Source: Gnetum montanum (lineage: Eukaryota > Streptophyta > Gnetopsida > Gnetales > Gnetaceae). Taken from it: a stretch of DNA of 64,000 nucleotides. The notes beneath the pieces are model-generated. The model was not told the origin of the DNA. It saw only the letters and a list, made by a program, of their open reading frames with translations, and did not search any database. The DNA is taken from the NCBI GenBank assembly GCA_015680685.1, contig MNCI01014538.1, forward strand, positions 262,784 to 326,783, in the 5' to 3' direction. Below are positions 34,976-45,749 of this stretch, one piece after another; the first letter of the stretch is position 1, and each line of letters starts with the position of its first letter. The translations under genes and the position numbers were made by a program.

Positions 34976-35650
34976 CTAGAGTTTCTCCTCTTGTAAGGCC
35001 TTGAGTGCCTTGGTGTGCATGTAAGTTTGCACTTGTGCCATAGAGGCATCCCAGTCATCCTTCTCTTTTTCTTCTGCCACCCTTTTATTCTCTGTCAACA
35101 GTTTATTAAGTTGCTCGGTTCTGAAAGTGTCCAGCTGGTTCTGAGTAACCTTTGGCCCTATATTCGGAAGGTTTAATATTTCCGAAATGGCTTGAATAGA
35201 GAAATGAACAGTCACACCACAAATGTTAACCGTGGTGCCTTCTTCTTTGTTGTGCCAAAATTGGTACATTTCTCCTAAGTACTAGGCACCACTTTCAGAG
35301 ATGGTAGGCCACAATGGGAACCCTTTGAGGTGATCCTTAACGGCCTTTGGAGCAAATTCTATGAAAGATCCAAAGTTTAATTCCACAATCATTGTAGTGA
35401 ATATGGACTTTTCATGGATGGCCTAAACATAATCCTGGGGCAACGTGAGATGTTGTCCTTGTTCAGACGTTGCAGCAACTCCTCCTTCTGCTTGCCATGA
35501 TTGTACAGTAGCAAGGTCCTGTTGGTGGATACTAAATGATTATTCCTCCTACTCTGCATGCTGTCCAGCAGGAACTTGTCCTTCACCTCTCCTAGGTTGT
35601 TTAATCCCACCTTGACCAGGACCTTCCTGTTGTCCGCGTTTTGGGACCAT
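34976..35650 (-). pseudogene. Second ORF of E2, plant transposon-protein-like domain
   Basis: 225 codons in one frame from ATG at 35650 to a TAG, broken by four internal stops (TAG, TAA, TAG, TAG). The N-terminal third is Gly/Gln/Arg-rich. The middle reads KAVKDHLKGFPLWPTI, then YLGEMYQFWHN, then VNICGVTVHFSIQAISEILN and LPNIGP. That pattern, a beta-rich segment followed by (V)xFSxxAIxxxLxLP, resembles the plant domain I know as putative plant transposon protein (PF20167, from memory). The C-terminal part is charged and probably coiled coil (EQLNKLLTENKRVAEEKEKD). Function is unknown; it lies 3' of gag in the place where some plant elements carry env-like or accessory ORFs. Confidence 0.65.
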
Positions 35651-37417
35651 CTACAATCACACGGGGTCGATCGTTAGTAAGGTTGTTGCCAAAGTTAGGT
35701 TATACCTTACTGCTTGTCTTAATGAATTTGTTTTATCTCTGTGTGACGTTAATTATTAGGAGAGAATGTCCCCAAAGGATTATAATATTTAATCCTCTTT
35801 GCTTAGGTGGTTTCCAAATCTAGTTTCTCGGTATACTAAGGGAATGAAATAGTTTTTGGCACATGTATTGTTAATTTTATAACTAATTATCCTTGATAAT
35901 TTCCTTTGGGCAATGACAAATTTCAAAAACATTATGTGCTATTCGATGTGTGCCCCTCCCCCACAACTAAGTTGAACACTCTAGGTTCAAGTAGGTTCAA
36001 ATGGAATGAAAATCAGAGGACCAGCGAGTGAGTTATGGATATGAAAGCAAGGGGCGTGCAATCACGAGTCGTAGAGAGAAATTTGAAAAAATTCCCCCAC
36101 ATGAATAGTTGAAAATGATGTTAAGTAGCATAGGGGGGTCGTGTATATATATGTTTTTGGGACGCGATATTGTGTATGCAATATCGCGGTCTATCATTTT
36201 AGGGCACTATGGAATATACCAAATTTTTAAGATTTTTCTGAAGTGAACAATGTAAACTAAGGACATCTGGATGAGTGTTGAAGGGTCCCAAGGTAATTCA
36301 ACTAGTTCTAAAGGCAAAAAAATTATGATGGTGTGGAATTTATCAATAAGGACCTCGGGTGGTAAGGGAGAAAAAGGTTATGTGATGGTTCATAGGAATG
36401 TTTGAATCGAAGGGATAGTAATAAGGGAAAGAATGTCGTTGACAATACACTGAGGGTAATAGATGATGTGTGGAAGATGTGTTATGAGTGTAAATTACAA
36501 AAATTATGCAAGTGGGTCCTTCCCAAAGTAGGTTCCAACCTATAACGCCCTTGCGTAACCACACTTAAAAATGTCTGTAGGCACTAGAAGGGTTAAATGT
36601 AATCCACACTGGTTTCACAAAACGCACACATGTAAGTATCATTGGAATGAGGTAAGAATTCTATGCTATATGAGACATGAGCTACAATTACATGAACAAC
36701 GAGATGAGATGGACTATAGAAGGGGTTGTAGAGATTGGGACATGAGGTAACTGACCCAGGGCACAACGAATCTTGTGTGTAAAGCATGATTAATGTGTCA
36801 TTAACTCTTCATTCCAAGATCAGGACCAAGTCCATTCCTCTAATCAGTGACACCACATTGTTTCATCCCATTATAAGCAACTATGAGAGTATCATAACAA
36901 CAAGGCATACGATCACTTGGCATTTTGTTCAAGGGAGGAGTGATTTTTGCTTTATGGCACTTTCTCTCTTTTTTTTTTCGATTGCTGAATCCAGAGAAGC
37001 CGCCAACCTTCAGGCATGGGTGCATGTCTTTCCAGTGAGACCCCCTAGAACAACATTGGATTTTTGAGTGCCTTTTGATTACTCTTACTCCCATTTTGCG
37101 TTAGATCTACAAGGATCTTAGTACAACCACATTGCGTGATAACTCTCANNNNNNNNNNNNNNNNNNNNNNNNNNNNNNNNNNNNNNNNNNNNNNNNNNNN
37201 NNNNNNNNNNNNNNNNNNNNNNNNNNNNNNNNNNNNNNNNNNNNNNNNNNNNNNNNNNNNNNNNNNNNNNNNNNNNNNNNNNNNNNNNNNGTAGATGAGA
37301 TTACTTATAAAAAGATAAAAAGATAAAAAAAGTAACAAAAAAATAGATTGAAAAATTGGAAAACAAAAAGTTGTAAAATTAAAGAAAATGAGAAATATTT
37401 ATTAATCCTGCTTGTTA
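35651..37417 (-). other. Spacer between gag and second ORF in E2, with N run 37149-37290
   Basis: No convincing frame. GCGATATTGTGTATGCAATA near 36161 echoes the LTR palindrome module in the internal region. The N run (142) covers the position where F (63375-63650) has a tRNA-like segment. Blocks at 36490-36800 repeat those of E1 at 30440-30760. Confidence 0.6.
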
Positions 37418-39402
37418 TTAGAATGGGGGATATCCCCCATAACTAAATGGTTGAGCATGGTGAGGATTAACAACTGAAAGATGAGGATCCTTGCATGTTG
37501 GAAATATTGAAACTTAGTCATACTTATCCCATTGGGGTTCACACACCTGATTATAGTAAGCATAGTGGGGCAATTTATAAGATGTGGTTCCCGGGTAAAG
37601 AGTTGACCCACTATGATACTTGAGACTATAAGATGGCATGCAAGGGTTGGGATGTCACTCTCCATGGCTGTATTCATTGGGCCATATGGTTTTTAGAGTG
37701 TTAATTGGTGGTCCTGATGAGGTGACATGAGGCATTGGGTTCGAGGAGAAGGATGCACCACAGTGTTGGACTTGTGCTGAGTTGGAGAATGCAGTGGCCT
37801 TGGAACTGTGTTGTCCCTTGCTACGGTCATGTCTAAAGAAGGGATGCCTTCGATGTTGAGGAGGTCTCTCACTGCTGTTGGCAATAGTAGCATAAGTAAC
37901 ATTCGTGGGTTGTTGCTATGGTGTAAAAACTTTAGAAATAGATGGTGGCAATGTAGAAGGAGGGAAAGGATGAGAATGTTGAAATTTAGGAGAAGTGTAA
38001 GGTACACAAGGTGATGGTTGTGTTGAGGACATGGGCCGATAGTATTGAGGAGAATAATAATGTGGTGAGATAGAGTATGTTGACCCAGTCGGGGAAATAG
38101 GATGATGAACTAGATAAGCATTTAGATTCAGATGATACAAAGGGTGTCTCTAGTTTAGGGATGGCTTCCCCCATGACTGGGATTGTTGCCACTGTGATCG
38201 AACACAGTATCTCTGTACGAACTTTGGGTGTAACGTGCTTCCCCAATGCTCATATAAATGTAACAAGATTGGACATTGGCCCTTGGGGTGATTGTACAAG
38301 CAAATGTTGCATTCATACGTATGATTGGTAGTTGAGCTCTTATTTTCTTCATTCCTTCTTTCCGATTGTCTAATGATATTTTTTCCTGCTTCTCAGGTTG
38401 TCGAAACTCTATCTCCAATAATATTGATATATTTCCCACAATTTTTATGCATCCATTCCAGCATCTTATTGATCTTTTCCTTGATTTCCTCTAATGATTG
38501 TTGTACTGGCAAAGATGGTTCTTCCTCCTTGAGATAGGTTGATTTCTCCTTTTTGTGATTATGTACCTCTGTTAAGTTGAGATTCTGGTCCCATTGATGT
38601 TTTTCAACACTCTCCCATTTAGCTATTTCTCCTTCTTCTTTTGCTACCTGCTTAATAAGCTCTTGGAATTGATGGGTTCATAGTTCATATAGTTGACCTT
38701 GGGCATACATCCCTAGGGTCTCTCTTGTTTCATCACGAAGCCCATCAATGATATGGTACATTAGCCTTTCCTTGGAGAACTCATGGCCTGGATAGTTGTT
38801 TAACAGTACATAATATCTTTCTAAGGCCATGTCCAAGGGTTCATCTTGTTCTTGTTTTCACTCTTGGATTTGTTTCCTCAAGGCTGACACTCTTGTGTAA
38901 GTTTGATATCTTTCGTTAAAGAGTTTTACCATTTTTGGCCAATGTCAAATTGAATTTGGTTTTAACAATCTATATCATACTTTTGCTTGGCCAATGAGTG
39001 TCATAGGAAAGAGCTTAAGTTTTTGCCAACCATTATCAATGTTGTTCCATGCACAGGCATCATAGAAGGCTTGCAAATGTTGTTCCGGATCTAAGTCATA
39101 GCCTCCTGAGAAATTGGGAAAGTTGTTTAAATCGAGCCTAGGTAGGCGGCTCTCTTTACGGTGCTTGTGGGAGATTTGAACAGCCTCTTGTATTTGCGTT
39201 AGGCTTATAGTGGCCAATAGGGGTTCATCATCATCAAGTAAGTTATGCTTTCATGCATTGGGACGATGCTTCTTTCGTTTATGTTTATAAGAAACCCCCA
39301 CCTTGGATTGCGTACTCCAATCTTCATTGCCATATAATTCGTTGGTTCTCCAGTGAATTTCCTCACTAGATATGGCATTATCGTAGTCAGTAGGAGAGGC
39401 AT
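37418..39402 (-). pseudogene. gag: gag of E2 (broken)
   Basis: ATG at 39402; a one-base deletion near codon 5 relative to F shifts the frame, after which the chain is readable down to the TAA at 37418. Retrotrans_gag domain at about 39120-38660: FSGGYDLDPEQHLQAFYDAC, KLKLFPMTLIGQAKV, ERLMYHIIDGLRDETRETLG. A coiled-coil-like segment with KINKMLEWMHKN follows, then the variant knuckle CNICLYNHPKGQC near 38290, then the Tyr/Pro/His-rich tail. Length (about 661 codons) equals F. Confidence 0.87.
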
Positions 39403-39524
39403 GGTTGTGCAATTGTGCATGAATTTGTATGTTACTTTTTGTAATTATTTCTTCCTAAAAGATATATCATTAATTCCTATAAAGCAACCTTGTATGATAT
39501 AACTAATCTAGATAACTAGCATCG

Positions 39525-39542
39525 TCCCCGACAATGGTGCCA
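39525..39542 (-). other. Primer binding site of E2
   Basis: TGGCACCATTGTCGGGGA on the minus strand: three transitions from TGGCGCCGTTGCCGGGGA, the closest match of the family-2 copies. Confidence 0.85.
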
Positions 39543-39543
39543 A

Positions 39544-40245
39544 TGATGAGTGGCGAGGTACCCCTACACTCAACCATACGAATATGAGCGTTTCAGGCAT
39601 GATCTAGTCGAACTCCACAGATGGGCTAGTTGTGGTATCTAGACAATTACTCGTAGATCGTAGTTCGTTGTCTTCCCACCTAGACTAGTATTAGCTTTTT
39701 CATGTATGGTTTAGTCCAAAGTGAGGTGTATGATGTATTCCTAGACTAATGCTACTCCTAGGTATGATGGGAAATAATATTAACTAAGTTAGGAGAGAGA
39801 GGGTGAGAGAGAATCTAAGCTAGCCTAAGTGTGATGAGCATCCGTTCCTTAATCATCCATACACATCTTGGACCTTGTGCACAACTACCACTGGGATTAC
39901 CAAGCGCATGGCCTAAGTATGCTACTGGGTTACCAAGTAGTCACACTTAAATGCTCATGATTAAGTTGTACTCATTTCGCATTACTAGGAGATAAGGGTA
40001 GAGAGATATTAACTAAGAAAGCAATAAATAACAATAACAATTAAATAACTAANAAAATTTCCTACCTTAGTACTAAAAACTATCAAACTTAAAAACCAAA
40101 AACCTCTTACCAAATCTTCCTACCTCTTATTTATAGATGAGGAGACAGGCTACGATATCACGTACGTGATATCGCATCTAGGCTGCAATATCGCGTATAC
40201 TATATTGTGGGTGCGATATCACGGCCAACAATTCATGACTCATCA
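39544..40245 (-). repeat. 5' LTR of E2 (one N gap)
   Basis: Plus strand TGATGAGTGGCGAGG to GACTCATCA. N at 40053 hides about 170 bp that the 3' LTR retains (34330-34500). U3 palindromes: CGATATCACGTACGTGATAT and GCGATATCAC (40150-40225). TATAAATAAG (minus) near 40127. Confidence 0.82.
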
Positions 40246-40722
40246 ACTAAGAAAAAAATAAATAACAATAATAATTAAAAAATTAAAAGTAAGTGAATGC
40301 TGCAATGATGAAGTAATCTCGATTTGTATTGTCGATCATGTGCGTGTCCAAGTATGTCACACTCGAATAAAGATTCCATACAATTACAAGCATCAGACTG
40401 CGGGCATGCACGAGGAAAATATTCTAACTCCTATGGAAACAAAATGCAAGAGATTCCCTACAATTAACCAAAAAGATGCTCCTAAGTGTGGCAGGTGCAC
40501 ACTTATTTATAACCAGAGACAAACTCTACGTAAATGGGGCCGCGTCAACGCATGGACAAATGTGTCAACAGGGTCGCATAAACATGATCGCGTCGACGGG
40601 GCCCTGTCGATGCAACCTAGTTAACACAGGTCAGATATTGGGACCCATCAAACCTGGTATCTTGTATCAAGGTTTTGATAACAGGGTTTTGATAACAAGA
40701 CCTAAAAGACCATGACTCATTA
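40246..40722 (-). repeat. 5' LTR of E1, segment right of E2
   Basis: Begins with the second ACTAA copy and continues GAAAAAAATAAATAAC, matching 29037 onward in the E1 3' LTR. Ends CTCATTA (CTCATCA with one transition), then GAGTC. Confidence 0.87.
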
Positions 40723-40727
40723 GAGTC

Positions 40728-41960
40728 CATGGGCCCCATGGATGATTAATGGTTAAGGAAAGTTAAATACAAAAACCTAGAAGAAATTACCTAAGAATTT
40801 GGACACATTAAACTAAGACATAGAATAAGAACATGAAACTAGCAGTGAGGTGAGACATGGAAAGCATAGATAGATGAGAGAGAGTGGAATGGATTTCCTT
40901 ATTAAGGTCACATGAAGTTCCTTGTGAAGTTTGTGATTAAATGACTTGATAAAATCTATCTTTAGTCCAGACCAAAACCAACCACATTCAGTGACTTCAC
41001 ATCATCATTCTAAGATTAATTTACCCCCTGACACATGAGAGTACTTCCATAGAATAACCATCATTCCTTATTAGAGAAGAAAAGAGAAGTAGAAAGTGAG
41101 GAAGGACCTTAGTTAGAGGGGACCTTCAAGCATGGGTAACATGTTTTTCTAGTCCCATAACCAATGCTTGTAGCCTATTTTTTTTCTAAGGGGTGCACTT
41201 TGAATTCCCAACATTTTTTTGTTTATTATTTTTTTAATGATGGAAACCACACCATGCAAGGACTTATTAAACTTCCTTTTATTGGTAGACATGAAACAGT
41301 AAGAAATCCATGAAAACACACATGCACCCAAGCAAGTAGAAAAGCACAAAGAGTACCAAATCCCCTTGAAGTCACATCCTTTTCAAACCTTTGAATTCTT
41401 TCCAAATCTGGAAACTACCAAAGTTACAAATTTGTTAAAGTTTTATTAATAAAAAAGGGACTGCACATTTCCAGAACAAGGAAAACCATAGAGTTTGTGG
41501 ATGAGTGGATGTTGCAGACTCATTACTTGCTTCATGAAAAAAAATCATGTCCTAGTTATCAGTAATAAAATTCAAAGCTAGAAGCCAAACACCAACAATC
41601 AAATAACTAAATAGTACATACCACCATCAAGCAACGAATTATCACTATGCCTAGCACTTATTAACAAAAAGTTGGATAATCACACCCGAATAAAAGAAAA
41701 TATACAAGAAAGTGTAAAATATTCAGGAAATAGCAATGTACTAATGATGGTCCAAAACAAAAATTAGAAAAGATTAATAACATGAAAAAAAAGTGTAAAA
41801 TAAAGAATGTGTAAAAGAAAAAGTTGTAAAGATAACAAGGTGTAAAAAAAAATGTGTAAAATAAAAAGATGAAAAACTAAGAAGCCACTTATATAGTTAG
41901 CATGGATGGAAATCTCCCTCATGACTGAATTGAAAGAAGGAGATTCAAAATATTAAGTGT
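40728..41960 (-). other. 3' region of G internal, right of E1
   Basis: Minus strand equals the family-1 3' region of B: GGCTACAAGCATTGGTTATG near 41150-41185 and TTCAGTCATGAGGGAGAT near 41918. A second purine-rich block is conserved there. No gene. Confidence 0.75.
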
Positions 41961-43020
41961 GGTTCTTTATTTGATGAGGCATTTGTTGCATTAGTTGGCC
42001 TATGCTCGTGGAAAGATTTGACTTCTTGTATGTTGACCAACTATTTCTTATCTGGGATTTCAGGTTTGTAGATCATCATGGCCCTAGAAGGAAAAGTTTC
42101 ATAAATGATATAAGGTTTCCATAATGTCTAGAACTTAGTTCATTGAGGTACATGTGTGGGGTTCTAGTAGAGAACCTTATCTTCTAGTTGAAATTTGACT
42201 TTCCTAATTCTAAGGTCATGGCTCTTTTTGTTGAATGTCTTGTGTAACTTATTAGATGATAGGGCCACTAATTGGTTTCATCTAGCAAGTTGAGATTCAT
42301 TACTCTTTCTTTCTATGCTAGACTTGAGTCAAGGTCAAGGTCATAGGTTGTTGAAAGTGTATGGAGCTTGGATTGAATAAGGAGTGTTGGTAATTTTCCA
42401 TACAGAAGCTCATAAGGAGAATAGCCTATAGGAACTTTCCATGTTGATCAATAGGCCAAGAGGGCATCATTGAGTTTTTTGCTATAGTATTTCCTATATT
42501 TGTTGGCAATTCTTGTTAGAATCTTTTGTTATTTCCCTATTTGTAACCTCATCTTAACCATTGGCTTGGGGGTGGTATGGTGTTGTGAGTCTATGTTCAA
42601 CCCCTAAGCATTGCATAAGCTTCCAAAAATTAGTGCCTATAAAGTGAGTTCCATTATTAGAAATTAATGCACGTGGAATACTAAACTTGTTTACAACATT
42701 TTGTTGTATAAATAGAGTAGCAGTAGAAGATGTATAGTCGGTGATGGATGCTGCTTCTACCCATTTTGTACAATAGCCAACCATGACTATGATGTACTCC
42801 TTTTTATTTGACATGGATGTGATGGGACCCATGAAATCAATGACCCATATGTCTAAGGATTCAAGTGGTTGAATCCATTATTAAGGTCCCTCCATTTGAG
42901 TACTCATTCCATCATTTTGGTGGCAGCATTTACAAGAGTAGACATATTGATGAGCATCCCTAAAGAGTGTTGGCTAATAATACCCTACTATCAGGTTTTA
43001 ATGTCTATGCATCTCCCAAC
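41961..43020 (-). pseudogene. int: Integrase of G (broken)
   Basis: Integrates cDNA into nuclear DNA. The minus-strand text has the zinc-binding part (near 42960-42900, CCHQNDGMSTQ) and the catalytic core at 42832-42554: FMGPITSMSNKKEYIIVMV, TKWVEA, ALISNNGTHFIG, GVEHRLTTPYHPQANG. The second catalytic Asp (usually S/NDGG) reads Asn in ISNNG, so the core is damaged, and a stop follows NG. The C-terminal part extends to about 42000 with several stops. This block is entirely missing from B, C and D. Confidence 0.85.
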
Positions 43021-43379
43021 ATAGTGTCCTCAACAATAACCTTCATGAGAATCTTGGAGAACATGTAGTTGATTAGCATCAAGGACACACTAACAAACTA
43101 GGTCATCAATGCACACCTTGTAAAGTTGTGTATAAATCTTCATGAAGCATTTTACCTAGTGAAGAAATTGTTATTTCTTCCAGTGGTCTAATCCCTATGG
43201 TATCTCTTGGGTGAGAAGATAGGTGAGAATGCCATCATACTATTTAGGCTCATTGGGAAATTGTTTAGTTATAGCCTTGGCAAAGAGGAATTCATTAGGA
43301 AATAGATTAGATAATGGGCTTTCTTCCTCTTTCTTATCCCATCATAACTAAGACAAGTGATCAACGATCATATTCTTAG

Positions 43380-43840
43380 TGCCCTTTCAATCTACCATCA
43401 TTAGATTGAACTCTTGTAAGATCACCAGTGACCATATGACATGGGGGCTCACTGTTGGCTTATTCATCAGGAAGTGGATGGCGCTATGGTCTGTGTGCAC
43501 AAAAACTTTGTATCCAGGCACATAATGCCTGAATTTCTTTAGGGAAAACACCGCTACCATCAGTTCTTTTTTTGTGGTGGTGTAGTTCAGTTGTGCATCC
43601 ACAATGCTTCAACTTATGCAATGGATATAGTATGGATGTTTCTTGTCATCCATCTATGTAAGCATAATTCTCAAGGCATAATTTGATGCATCAATCATGA
43701 CATGAAATGCTCTAGACCAATCAGGTGCTTGTAGAATTTGGGTTTTTACAAGTTTCTCCTTTAGTTACTAGAATGTTTTTTCATATTTAGTGGGCCAGAC
43801 AAATGGTGCATCTTTCTTTGTTAGATTAACTAATGGTTTT
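43380..43840 (-). pseudogene. RNase H domain of G (broken)
   Basis: Minus strand frame 43602-43387 reads AQLNYTTTKKELMVAVFSL, KKFRHYVPGYKVFVHTDH, SAIHFLMNKP, IWSLVILQEFNLMMVD. This is the RNase H of Ty3/gypsy elements, in the form typical for Athila-like pol (NYTTTEKE and TDHxA(L/I) motifs). The first catalytic Asp segment lies upstream near 43690 and is damaged. Confidence 0.85.
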
Positions 43841-44660
43841 GTGATCTTAGAGAAATTCTCTATGAATCACTGATAGTAGCTAGTATGTTCAAGAAATGAT
43901 CAAACATCTTTAACAGTTTCTAGTTGGTGGGTAATTCCTTAGATAACCTTTATTTTTTTAGGGTCTACCTTAATTCTTACTTGTGAAATTCTGTGCCCCA
44001 ATATAATGCCTTCCTGGACTATTAGATGATTCTTTTGCCAATTGAGTTGCAAGTTTGTTTCAACACATTATTTTAGAACTTACTTAAGGTAGTATAGGGC
44101 TTGCTCGAATGTAGCTCCATAGGTGGAGAAATCATCCATGAAGACTTCCACATCACTACCAATTTGCTATTGAAAAATGCTTAGGACCAAGTATTGGAAT
44201 GTAGTAGGGGCATTACACAGATCAAAAGGCATCTTGTGATATGCAAAAGTCCCCCAAGGACTCATGAATGTTGTCTTGGCTTAGTCCTCTAGCATAGTTT
44301 GGATTTGGTTATAGCCATTATAACCATCAAAAAACTATAATAACAATGCCTAGATATTGTGTCTAATACTTGATCAACGAATGACAATAGAAAATAGTTC
44401 TTGAATGTTGTCATATTCAGTAGTGAAAAATCGATGCAAACTCACCACTTGCCTCCCTTCTTTGACACAATCATAAGTGGACTAACCCACTTGCTATCTA
44501 TAATGGGATAGATGAGCCCCACCTTGAGGAGTTGTTTGATTTCCTTCTTGATGATCTACTTCAGTTTTGGGTTCAATTGCCTCTATAACTACCTCTTTGC
44601 CTTCATGGCCGAGTCAGTGTAGAGATGATGCTGGCATATTCGAGGATCAATCCTTGTGAG
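43841..44660 (-). pseudogene. rt: Reverse transcriptase of G (broken)
   Basis: Minus strand: RQLNPKLK, KKEIKQLLKVGLIYPI, DSKWVSPLMIVSKKGGKW, VCIDFSLLN, then a fingers/palm segment, then VEVFMDDFSTYG at about 44127-44158 with the two catalytic Asp residues intact. The wording matches Athila-like RTs. Frameshifts and stops occur throughout. It explains why G, not B or C, is the likely autonomous type. Confidence 0.85.
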
Positions 44661-45100
44661 CTCAGGATATGACCAAGAAAAAGCTGCTAACCATTTTTTA
44701 ACCACTTTTAATAGCATATTTTTCTATTTTAAAGCAAGATATACATTGACTATGATTGGCTTCCCATTTTTTAAGAACACGCATTTCATGCTAGCTAGTA
44801 GCATTTTTAGTTCAAGGGGCTCTTGCTTGAAGTTTTTAGGAATTTCCAACTCTCCCTTGTAGGTATCATCATTTTCATCATCAGAGAGTTGGTGATGAAC
44901 TTGCTTTAGTTCATCCATGCATACGACATATGTGCATGTCAAGCTCTCAGTCGATTCCATGCAAAGTATGCCACTTTCAGAATTAGTGGTCAGTTGCCCT
45001 TTTAGTTTGTGGCTATTATGTATAGACACCTTTGAATATCTTATTTTAGTGTACACTGCCTACATGCAGAGATGGATGCTCATTTCACTTATCAGAGTTT

Positions 45101-45690
45101 CTACACATAGTTACACCCTGTACCATTGTACGCGATGAATGAAACATGCTTATTTTCAATCTTCTCAAATGCAGTTTCCTTAGAAATTTCTAAGGAAAGA
45201 TCTTTGATGCCCATTCTTGCATCAACGATGCTTAGCCATTCCCTTCCCATGATGATTGGGAAGTCCCCTTTGTAGTTCTCCACCTTAGTTATGAGGAAAT
45301 TAGCAAGATAAGACCACCCATAGACAATGGTTACAATGTCTTCTACCAGTCCCAATGGAAGAGTGATGGACTAGTCTACCAATTCTAATATTATAATACT
45401 TGTCTTTAGAGGAGGCAAGTTTCATGCAGTATACTTCTCATGAGAAATTAGGTTGACACTAGAACCTAAGTTGAGAAGAGCTTTGCACGGTTCATTCCCA
45501 ACAATTTGTAAATAAATAAGAAGACTCCCAAAATCTACTAATTTCCTAGGAAGGTTTCCAACATGGATCCAATCAGATATGACATGAGTAAGCATAATAG
45601 TATGGATCTTGGGCAGTATTTGTTTTGAAGGGGACTCCAAGGAATTTGGTATAGAGGAAGATGGAGGAGGAGGGTTGCCAACCACATGTG
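45101..45690 (-). pseudogene. pro: Protease of G (broken)
   Basis: Frames 45685-45422 and 45355-45101: NLPRKLVDFGSLLIYLQIVG, LLNLGSSVNLIS (catalytic Asp changed to Asn), then GLVEDIVTIVYGWSYLANFL and GDFPIIMGREWLSIVDA. A stop lies between them. Homologous to the C protease at 14963-15661. RT follows directly downstream. Confidence 0.85.
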
Positions 45691-45749
45691 GATTTGAGGG
45701 CTTAGGTGGACTATGGTGTTAGAAGAAAGGTCTTTTCCTTAATTGAGTA

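Larger units (their letters stand above)
34022..40245 (-). mobile_element. Element E2: family-2 element nested in the 5' LTR of E1
   Basis: 3' LTR 34022-34690, 5' LTR 39544-40245; target duplication ACTAA (34017-34021 and 40246-40250). About 6.2 kb plus hidden gap sequence. The internal region on the minus strand holds PBS, gag, a spacer with an N run, a second ORF, and a purine tract. No protease, RT or integrase. Joining the E1 LTR across E2 restores text matching the E1 3' LTR around AATATTAACTAAGAAAA, confirming the insertion. Confidence 0.87.
28527..40722 (-). mobile_element. Element E1: family-2 element (gag plus second ORF, no pol), hosting E2
   Basis: 3' LTR 28527-29549; 5' LTR 33513-34021 plus 40251-40722, split by E2. 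The target duplication GAGTC is perfect (28522-28526 and 40723-40727). Removing E2 leaves about 6 kb. The PBS lies at 33494-33511 on the minus strand. The gag is in one long frame with point stops. No protease, RT or integrase text was found anywhere in the internal region. Confidence 0.88.

Noticed and set aside
37045-37338. Frames running through the N gap of E2
   Set aside because: Same artefact; the flanking sequence is non-coding spacer.
28527-40722. Tandem LTR-internal-LTR-internal-LTR array from unequal recombination
   Set aside because: First suspected from three LTR blocks, but the ACTAA and GAGTC duplications show true nesting of E2 in E1.
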